A stretch of 12,215 bases of DNA from Chitinivibrionales bacterium. GTDB taxonomy: Bacteria > Fibrobacterota > Chitinivibrionia > Chitinivibrionales > WJMI01. This document shows positions 6,908 through 12,215 of this stretch, piece by piece. Where the stretch lies: the NCBI GenBank assembly GCA_014729595.1, contig WJJU01000366.1, forward strand, positions 1-12,215, given 5' to 3'. The notes under the pieces were generated by a model that worked only from the letters and a program-made list of their open reading frames with translations, ran no database searches and was not told the DNA's origin. Position 1 is the stretch's first letter, and each line of letters opens with the position of its first letter. Made by a program: the position numbers and the translations under genes.

Positions 6908-8209
6908 GTGGCAGAAACCGAATCGTTCCGCGGATACCGATACCGGCTTACCGACGTTGATGACCTCGGACGCTTTGTGGCACCTCCGTACGATATGATC
7001 GACGAGGGAATGCGGGAGTCATTATACGCAGCCGATCCGCTTAATTTTGTACGCATCATTCAGAATCGTCCTGAACCTTCGGACGAAAGCAACATCGAGC
7101 GCCATAAACGCGCTCAAAAGTTACTAAGCCAATGGCTCGACAACGGAGACATTCTGCATGACGAGCAGCCGGGCGTCTATGCGTATCGCCAGCGTTTCAC
7201 GGTCGACAAATCGGGTCGAGCGGTTGAACTCGAACGGACCGCCCTGACGGTTCGTGTCCGTCTTGTCGATTTCGCGACCGGCATCGTACAGCCGCACGAA
7301 TACACGCTGTCGGGTCCCAAGACCGACCGGTACGAGCTTCTTCGAACCGCCAAATTCGATACCGGACAAATATTTGGTATAGCCCGTGATGACGGATCGT
7401 ACTATCGGGCTATTTGCGAGACGGTCGCGGCGGCCGCGCTCGTAGGGCGTTTCACCGATTCCAACGGTGTCGTCCATGAATTATTGCGCGTAAGCGACCA
7501 AGCCCTATGCACCCGTGTTCACGCAACCTTGGCGGACCGCACGATCCTTATAGCCGACGGTCATCACCGTTACGAAACGGCGCTGCGTCATGCACACGAG
7601 GGGGGCGGCGACGGGTTTGTGATGATGACGGTCGCGTCGATGGCCGACCCGGGGCTGGTAGTCAGGCCGTTCCACCGCGTTGTAAAACGAAACCGCCTAA
7701 GCGAACGTTTCGACTCGGTCCGCGCCCTTGAACCCTTTATGGATGTGGAAGATCGGGGCGAGGCGACACTTGAAGCGGTTTATGGTTTTTTAGAAGGCGA
7801 AGGATCGTTCGACATGGTTTTCGTGGATGGAGGGGACAAACATCTTTACGGCTTGACCGTAAACGAAAAAGGCGACGCTCATCGCAAAGAAGACCGGGAA
7901 AGTCTTTCGGACGCTTGGAATGGCCTCAACGTTTCGAAGATAAACCGATTCTGTGTACGGGAAGCCATGGGGCAACCGACGGACGGGACGATACTCCACG
8001 ATGTACTGGATTATATTAACGATGCGGGTAAAGCATTCAAGCGAGCGATATCCGACAGTACCGTGACGGGAACGTTTTTCGTTCGTCCCATCCCGATTGA
8101 AACGATACGCGATATTGTCTCCCGCGGCGAGCGCATGCCGCAAAAATCCACCAATTTCTACCCCAAGCTCTATTCCGGCCTTGTGCTGAGATCGTTGGAA
8201 AGCACATGA
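6908..8209 (+). CDS. DUF1015 family protein
   Basis: A 433-residue soluble protein of a widely conserved family whose function I cannot name with confidence. The hallmarks are present in order: an N-terminal FRGYRYRL followed by VAPPYDMI (24-31), the HEYTLSGPKTDRYELL region in the middle, the invariant ADGHHRYETAL (216-226) and DPGLVVRPFHRVV (247-259). The histidine/aspartate-rich ADGHHRY block suggests a catalytic or metal-binding centre, which is inference. It uses a GTG start, supported by AAAGGA eight bases upstream; no better start is close by. The gene follows rnhB after 48 bp and overlaps the next gene by four bases (ATGA), so it is coupled to the membrane protein downstream. From memory, DUF1015 genes often lie near serine-synthesis genes in other bacteria; none is present here. 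Confidence 0.9.
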   Translation: MAETESFRGYRYRLTDVDDLGRFVAPPYDMIDEGMRESLYAADPLNFVRIIQNRPEPSDESNIERHKRAQKLLSQWLDNGDILHDEQPGVYAYRQRFTVDKSGRAVELERTALTVRVRLVDFATGIVQPHEYTLSGPKTDRYELLRTAKFDTGQIFGIARDDGSYYRAICETVAAAALVGRFTDSNGVVHELLRVSDQALCTRVHATLADRTILIADGHHRYETALRHAHEGGGDGFVMMTVASMADPGLVVRPFHRVVKRNRLSERFDSVRALEPFMDVEDRGEATLEAVYGFLEGEGSFDMVFVDGGDKHLYGLTVNEKGDAHRKEDRESLSDAWNGLNVSKINRFCVREAMGQPTDGTILHDVLDYINDAGKAFKRAISDSTVTGTFFVRPIPIETIRDIVSRGERMPQKSTNFYPKLYSGLVLRSLEST

Positions 8210-9198
8210 AGATAGGACGTACGGCACAGTTGATTCTCGGTCTCGGTATTGCCGGGGCCGGGCTTTATTTCTTTCTTCGCAATGTAGATATGAGCAAGCT
8301 CAAATCCGAGCTTTCGGAAACGAGCGCAATTGACCTTGCCCTCTGCGCCGGGCTTGCGGTTTTGACTTTGGCATTGAGATCGATTCGCTGGCGAATGCTG
8401 CTTCCCGACATACCCGGAACCAACAAGAATAACCTGTTTAGCCATGTTATGATAAGCTACATGGTCAACAGTGTGGTCCCCGCGCGGGCGGGTGAAGCGG
8501 TTCGAGCGCTCCTTTTATGGCGAAAGAACGGCTATAGTCCCGCCGTGTCGATCGGCTCACTTATTGTCGAGCGCATACTCGACATCTTGGTTTTCATGAC
8601 GTTTTTCGTGCTGCCGATCTTCTTGCTGCCGACATTGGCCGAGTTCCGCCGTTGGGCGTACGTGATTTCGGCGTTCATTGCGGGAATACTGGTCTTCTTT
8701 GTACTCTTTGCAGCCTTCGATAAGGCTATCACTCGTTTGGCGCTTCACTTAATCAGCATTTTTCCTGAGCGTTTTCGTGCCGGTGCTCGCGAGATCGGGA
8801 AGCAACTGGCGACTACTCTTCATTGGCTCACGAACCCGCGCCGGGTGGCGAGCGTAGTCGTTCTATCGGTACTGACGACCGCCTGCTATCCGCTGATGAT
8901 GATAATTTTATTGGAGAAGGCGGGATCGTTCGGTTTTTTGGAGGGTATGTTTTCTCAAGCGTTCGCCGCTTTGGGAGCGGCCATTCCTTTGGCCCCCGGC
9001 TACGTCGGCACGCTTCACGCCACGTTGCAGTATGGCCTGTCGCTTCTGGGAGTAAAGCCTGAGCCGGCGGCGGCCCTGGCTATTCTCTACCATGCGACCA
9101 ATATGATACCAATTACGATTATCGGGCTCATTTACTTTTTCCGAACCGATATGACGTTCAGGCAAGTAACCGAGGCCAAGCAACAGCTCAACGATTGA
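8206..9198 (+). CDS. UPF0104 / lysylphosphatidylglycerol synthase transmembrane-region family protein
   Basis: A 330-residue integral membrane protein made of the multi-pass domain that forms the N-terminal (flippase-like) part of MprF and is also found as stand-alone proteins. Visible signatures are R58-S-I-R-W62, NSVVPARAGEAVRALLL (88-104), a VERILDIL segment and PLAPGYVGTLHA (261-272), all typical of the family, with a repeated pattern of hydrophobic stretches from residue 8 to about 310. There is no C-terminal aminoacyl-transferase domain, so it should not itself make lysyl-phosphatidylglycerol. Stand-alone members are thought to act on lipid-linked substrates, often next to glycosyltransferases such as the one at 4390. 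It begins inside the DUF1015 stop codon (ATGA). Confidence 0.9.
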   Translation: MKIGRTAQLILGLGIAGAGLYFFLRNVDMSKLKSELSETSAIDLALCAGLAVLTLALRSIRWRMLLPDIPGTNKNNLFSHVMISYMVNSVVPARAGEAVRALLLWRKNGYSPAVSIGSLIVERILDILVFMTFFVLPIFLLPTLAEFRRWAYVISAFIAGILVFFVLFAAFDKAITRLALHLISIFPERFRAGAREIGKQLATTLHWLTNPRRVASVVVLSVLTTACYPLMMIILLEKAGSFGFLEGMFSQAFAALGAAIPLAPGYVGTLHATLQYGLSLLGVKPEPAAALAILYHATNMIPITIIGLIYFFRTDMTFRQVTEAKQQLND

Positions 9199-9234
9199 TC
9201 CCCTATATTCCATAATTAGTAACCGAGGTACTCC

Positions 9235-10224
9235 ATGGCGAAACACACCGATGCGGAACTGGTTGAGAACGCGTGCGCCGCGGCCCGCGCTATAAAAGAA
9301 GAACTTAAAAAACGCATTGTCGGTCAACAGCAGGTGATCGACGACCTTCTTGCCTGTTTTATTTCGGGTGGTCACTGCCTGCTAATCGGTGTGCCGGGCT
9401 TAGCCAAAACCATGCTCATTCAGAGTTTGGCACAATGCCTGGATTTAGAATTCAACCGAATTCAGTTCACCCCCGATCTTATGCCCGCCGACATAACGGG
9501 ATCGGAGATTCTCAGCGAGGATCGTGCGACGGGCGTTCGTGAATTCCGCTTTATACGAGGCCCCGTCTTCAGCAATATTCTGCTGGCCGACGAGATAAAT
9601 CGGACACCTCCGAAGACACAGTCGGCGTTACTGCAAGCGATGCAAGAAAACGAAGTAACATCAGCGGGACAGACGTATCCTCTACCCACCCCTTTCTGGG
9701 TTTTGGCTACGCAAAACCCGATCGAACAAGAGGGGACCTATCCCCTGCCCGAAGCACAGCAGGATCGGTTCATGTTTTCGATCGAAATGTCGTATCCGGA
9801 TTTCAAATCGGAAATTGAAATAGTAAAAGCAACCACAAGCGCTCAAAAAAACGCTCTTGGCGGCGTAGTCGATCGAGAGCGTTTAACCGGATTCCGCGAT
9901 CTGGTGTGGCGCGTTCCGGCGGCAGATTCGGTGGTTACGTATGCGGTCAAGTTGGCGCGGGCGACGCGACCGGATCAAGAAGATTGTCCCGAGGATGTAA
10001 AGTCACTTCTCACGTGGGGGGCCGGTCCTCGCGCCTCACAGTTTCTTACCCTTGCGGCAAAGGCCTACGCTGTGCTTGACGGACGCCCGAGCCCGGACAT
10101 CGACGATGTTAGGCGGGCATGCCTTCCGGTGCTTCGCCACCGTCTTGTGCGCACGTTTCATGCCGAGGCCGATGGTATTGCACCGCGCGACATCGTGACC
10201 AAAATCATTGCGGCCGTTAAATAG
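9235..10224 (+). CDS. MoxR family AAA+ ATPase
   Basis: A 329-residue cytosolic AAA+ ATPase of the MoxR group, chaperone-like ATPases that usually act on partner proteins with von Willebrand A or DUF58 domains. Seen in order: IVGQQQVIDDLL (28-39), Walker A GVPGLAKT (52-59), RIQFTPDLMPADITG (75-89), Walker B ILLADE (115-120), NRTPPKTQSALLQAMQE (122-138), sensor 1 ATQNP (158-162), PLPEAQQDRFMF and sensor 2 GAGPRAS in the C-terminal lid. The length is normal and no key residue is missing. GAGG six bases before the ATG sets the start. The gene is the last of the plus-strand run, 36 bp after the preceding gene. The usual DUF58 and vWA partner genes do not follow; 41 bp later the convergent minus-strand gene ends, and no clear terminator was seen in that gap. 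Confidence 0.95.
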   Translation: MAKHTDAELVENACAAARAIKEELKKRIVGQQQVIDDLLACFISGGHCLLIGVPGLAKTMLIQSLAQCLDLEFNRIQFTPDLMPADITGSEILSEDRATGVREFRFIRGPVFSNILLADEINRTPPKTQSALLQAMQENEVTSAGQTYPLPTPFWVLATQNPIEQEGTYPLPEAQQDRFMFSIEMSYPDFKSEIEIVKATTSAQKNALGGVVDRERLTGFRDLVWRVPAADSVVTYAVKLARATRPDQEDCPEDVKSLLTWGAGPRASQFLTLAAKAYAVLDGRPSPDIDDVRRACLPVLRHRLVRTFHAEADGIAPRDIVTKIIAAVK

Positions 10225-10265
10225 CGCCCACTTGCCACAGGCGCGTTTCAATCAAGAGCGATCGA

Positions 10266-10868
10266 TCAATCCTTGTCGACCACGCCCAGCGAAAATTCGT
10301 CGGCGGCGGCGTTGTAGTAGGCTTTACCGCAAATGCGGCTCATATCGGAGCATGAGAATTCCAGGGTGTCCACGCCACCCTCCGCAGCTTGTTTTGTGCG
10401 AATAAGCAAGGTTTCTTGGCCGACAAACGTGTGGTAAAATACTCCGTGAGGTTTGGTGCCGTCGGCGGGGTCAACCCATTCGAACATCACCAAAAGCAAG
10501 CCCTTGGATTGGTTGGAGACACGTGCAAGTGTGGCATATTGAACGCCTTTTTCGCCCAGGAAATTGCCTAAGGCGACAAGTTTCCAACCGTCGGCCGCCA
10601 GGCTGTCTTTTTCTACGTCAAAGCCGCAATTATCGTAATTTAGAAGTTCAAAATCACCGAATTCGTTTTGAATGAATTTGTGCTCGCGGTACCAAAGGCT
10701 CATGATACCGCCGTCATGAAAAGGCGGTACCGGGACTGTACCGACGGCCTTTTTATTATTCCGCGCAATTACGCTCAAGCCCACCAACACAAGCAGCAAG
10801 CCGCAACGAAGGTGTCTCTTGGCTCCGACGAACCTATGAAATAGCTCCGTTACAACCGTTTCGCTCAT
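10266..10868 (-). CDS. Hypothetical single-pass membrane or exported protein (200 residues)
   Basis: I do not recognise this protein. It has a short basic N-terminal region, one hydrophobic segment (about 22-35, CGLLLVLVGLSVIA) and a soluble remainder of about 165 residues that would face the periplasm if the segment is an anchor. The soluble part is rich in aromatic and acidic residues (for example YREHKF, FGDFELLNYDN, FEWVDPADG, GVFYHTFVGQ) and holds two later cysteines (in FSCSDMSRICG) and one in NCGF, so a disulfide is possible. The start at 10868 lies nine bases after the stop of the 92-residue gene, so the two are probably one transcript; the ribosome binding site is weak, suggesting coupling. 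An internal start near residue 55 would remove the hydrophobic segment and is less likely. Confidence 0.7.
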   Translation of the reverse strand: MSETVVTELFHRFVGAKRHLRCGLLLVLVGLSVIARNNKKAVGTVPVPPFHDGGIMSLWYREHKFIQNEFGDFELLNYDNCGFDVEKDSLAADGWKLVALGNFLGEKGVQYATLARVSNQSKGLLLVMFEWVDPADGTKPHGVFYHTFVGQETLLIRTKQAAEGGVDTLEFSCSDMSRICGKAYYNAAADEFSLGVVDKD

Positions 10869-10877
10869 TCATCGGCT

Positions 10878-11156
10878 CTACTTTTTGCGCTTCTTTGGCT
10901 TACGTTCTTTTCCGTCGGTGCTGTCTTTTGTGCTGCTGTCTGCCTTGGCTTCATCGGGGTTGATCGGTGAATCGTCTACCAGCGGCGCGGGCATCGAAGT
11001 ATCCTTGCTTTTGTTGGCTTTATGAACCACAACCGCTTCACCTTTGCGCTTCAGGCGCGTTTTCCCGACACTGTCGTACACCATAGCGGGCGCAAACATC
11101 AAAAGAAGCGCCAAACATGGAAACACGATGCGTCGATAAGAAAAATGAAATTTCAT
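10878..11156 (-). CDS. Small lysine-rich exported protein, unknown function (92 residues)
   Basis: Not a family I recognise. A basic N-terminus (MKFHFSYRR) and a hydrophobic core (about 10-26, IVFPCLALLLMFAPAMV) form a signal peptide or membrane anchor. The rest, about 62 residues, is charged, low in hydrophobics and likely disordered: a basic patch (KTRLKRKGE), a Ser/Asp/Pro-rich middle (APLVDDSPINPDEAKADSST) and a lysine/arginine tail KERKPKKRKK. Such a tail could bind nucleic acid, anionic lipid or cell-wall polymer, but that is inference. The gene is well supported despite its size: AGAGGAAG is placed just before the ATG, a sigma-70-like promoter stands 70-95 bp upstream, and the next gene follows closely. 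The leader contains a long hairpin. Confidence 0.75.
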   Translation of the reverse strand: MKFHFSYRRIVFPCLALLLMFAPAMVYDSVGKTRLKRKGEAVVVHKANKSKDTSMPAPLVDDSPINPDEAKADSSTKDSTDGKERKPKKRKK

Positions 11157-11171
11157 AGCTTCCTCTGTTCC

Positions 11172-11213
11172 GAAGTAACCGTGCCGGCGAGATTTCGCCG
11201 GCGCGATTACTTC
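11172..11213 (-). promoter_or_regulatory. Long hairpin in the leader of the 92-residue gene
   Basis: A 42-bp inverted repeat: outer arms GAAGTAA/TTACTTC (11172-11178 and 11207-11213) and inner arms GCCGGCGA/TCGCCGGC around a four-base loop. In the minus-strand RNA this gives 18 pairs including one G-U, interrupted by a single C-A mismatch. It lies between the predicted transcript start (near 11217) and the ribosome binding site (11160-11166), only about five bases from each. No uridine run follows it on the minus strand, so it is not an ordinary terminator for the upstream gene. A 5'-stabilising stem or a translation or attenuation control element fits better. Confidence 0.75.
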
Positions 11214-11223
11214 TCTTTCTCAA

Positions 11224-11252
11224 AAGATACTGTCCCGACAAAGCTGCGTCAA
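11224..11252 (-). promoter_or_regulatory. Sigma-70-type promoter for the 92/200-residue gene pair
   Basis: On the minus strand TTGACG (11247-11252, five of six matches to the -35 consensus) is followed after exactly 17 bp by TATCTT (11224-11229, four of six matches to the -10). The transcript would start near 11217, giving a leader of about 60 bases that is mostly hairpin. It lies between the stop of the upstream barrel gene and the 92-residue gene, so the pair can be expressed independently. Confidence 0.6.
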
Positions 11253-11321
11253 GCTCTTGGTATGCACCGCCGCACCGGTCGATCGTCTCTATCGAATCGC
11301 ACCTCCATTTTCCGCCCTTTT

Positions 11322-12215
11322 TTAGTACCCAACTGTGATTGAAGCAAGGGCTCTCTGCGACCTGTGATTTTCTTGAACAATCCGGCTCGTGCCAAGGTCA
11401 TACATTCGCTGCGCAAAGCCCATATCCAGCAGCACTCTATCCCCAAGGCACAACCCGCATCCCGCGGAAAATGTATGAACCCCGTCATGTGACTTCGGTT
11501 CGACCTCGTTCCCCTCTTCCGTCGGATAATCATAGGCTACGATATACGGCGTCGGGTTGTATTCCCGCCAGGAATAACCGCCGCGAAGCACAAGCGTTCT
11601 ATCCAGTAGCGGAATTTCGATCCCAAGCCCGGCGCCGCTTTTCCAATACTCAACCCTCTCATCCAAATGGCGATGAGGACGCGGTGCCCGCGCGTTCACC
11701 TCGGCGGTAATCAAGAAAAACGGTGATTCATAGCCAATACCGAATGCCCCCGCATAGTAGGACTTCAACGTCCCCCGCATCCGATACTCATACGATTCTT
11801 CCGGTGCGGCCGGAACCACCTCGCACCCCTCTTCCTGGAATGCAACGACACTCGGCAGTTCCAACCGAAAACCAAGTGACAGTCCACTCAGCGAACGGTA
11901 CATAAATCCCAGTCTCGTATCGAAACCAACATAACGACGCTCCACCGTTACATGATACCGATCACTGAGCGGGTCGGCGACGGCCCCGTCCGTTGCCTTG
12001 TTAAAGCGAAGCTCATCGGTACCATGGCCGGTTATCAGGGACAGGGCCGCACCGAGACTGAAGTTCGGGGCTACCGTAAAACCCATACCCGCCGTCCAAA
12101 AATCCAATTGCCCCACCGCCAAATATTCGTTCCGAACAGCCACCGATACATCGTCATCCATGTATTTTCCGCCATAATCGATTACCGCGTCGAATAAATA
12201 CGGAGACTGAAAAGC
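11322..12215 (-). CDS. Outer-membrane beta-barrel protein, FadL/OmpP1-like (N-terminus cut by window edge)
   Basis: The last 297 residues of an outer-membrane protein are visible. The frame is open to the right edge, running AFQSPYLFDAVIDYGGKY before the first internal methionine at 12161, so that methionine is not the true start. The sequence is an alternation of amphipathic beta strands with glycine and aromatic residues (for example TAGMGFTVAPNFSLGAALSL, RYVGFDTRLGFMYRSLSGLS, LVLRGGYSWREYN) and ends in LASITVGY, a terminal strand with a final aromatic residue as recognised by the BAM complex. The pattern of paired strands with NFSLGAAL/LSLGFRLE-type turns resembles FadL/OmpP1-like hydrophobic-compound transporters, but the diagnostic N-terminal region is outside the window, so the substrate is open. 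It is followed by a 165-bp gap that carries the promoter and hairpin leader of the next gene. Confidence 0.8.
   Translation of the reverse strand, partial: AFQSPYLFDAVIDYGGKYMDDDVSVAVRNEYLAVGQLDFWTAGMGFTVAPNFSLGAALSLITGHGTDELRFNKATDGAVADPLSDRYHVTVERRYVGFDTRLGFMYRSLSGLSLGFRLELPSVVAFQEEGCEVVPAAPEESYEYRMRGTLKSYYAGAFGIGYESPFFLITAEVNARAPRPHRHLDERVEYWKSGAGLGIEIPLLDRTLVLRGGYSWREYNPTPYIVAYDYPTEEGNEVEPKSHDGVHTFSAGCGLCLGDRVLLDMGFAQRMYDLGTSRIVQENHRSQRALASITVGY

Noticed and set aside
9165..9228. AGTAACCGAGG occurring twice, 53 bp apart, before moxR
   Set aside because: A single short direct repeat; the second copy simply contains the ribosome binding site and the first lies in coding sequence. Chance is adequate.
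10686..10731. TACCGCC/GGCGGTA stem (10706-10729) and repeated GCGGTACC inside the 200-residue gene
   Set aside because: It lies wholly within coding sequence, has a 10-base loop and is not followed by a suitable uridine run at terminator distance; probably codon composition.

Overview
The window looks like chromosomal DNA of a Gram-negative bacterium of mid GC content. It encodes a periplasmic phosphate-binding protein, a sensor kinase with a periplasmic ligand domain, and an outer-membrane beta-barrel whose last residue is aromatic. The mix of genes (DUF1015, LPG-synthase-like membrane protein, MoxR, FadL-like barrel) resembles uncultured FCB-type lineages such as Zixibacteria, but this is an impression and not a phylogenetic result. 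There is no tRNA, rRNA, insertion sequence, CRISPR array or phage gene, and coding density is high.

Left part (1-2774, minus strand): a two-gene unit in which a PstS-like phosphate-binding protein is followed, with a one-base TGATG overlap, by a large sensor histidine kinase. The kinase has a signal peptide, a periplasmic solute-binding-type domain, one membrane helix, a PAS domain and a HisKA domain, and it is cut by the left edge inside its ATPase domain. Upstream of pstS lie four 6-bp half-sites spaced exactly 11 bp apart (2820-2858), resembling a PhoB/PhoP-type Pho box. Together these suggest a phosphate-starvation-responsive sensing or uptake unit. The 310-bp gap 2775-3084 separates it from the divergent plus-strand genes.

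Centre (3085-10224, plus strand): a tightly packed run of seven genes: a multi-pass membrane diguanylate cyclase, a membrane glycosyltransferase of family 2 with a TTG start, purN, rnhB, a DUF1015 protein, a UPF0104/LPG-synthase-like membrane protein and a MoxR-type AAA+ ATPase. Gaps are 63, 2, -4, 48, -4 and 36 bp, so most are probably co-transcribed, possibly with an internal promoter before the DUF1015 gene. The functions are mixed (c-di-GMP signalling, envelope glycolipid or polysaccharide, purine synthesis, RNA/DNA hybrid repair, chaperone-like ATPase).

Right part (10266-12215, minus strand): a pair of unrecognised envelope proteins (200 and 92 residues) transcribed leftward from a good sigma-70-like promoter at 11224-11252. 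Their leader begins almost at once with a long near-perfect hairpin (11172-11213) just before the ribosome binding site. Upstream is the C-terminal part of an outer-membrane beta-barrel protein, cut by the right edge. The two features most worth a second look are the Pho-box-controlled pstS/sensor-kinase unit and the hairpin leader of the lysine-rich small exported protein.
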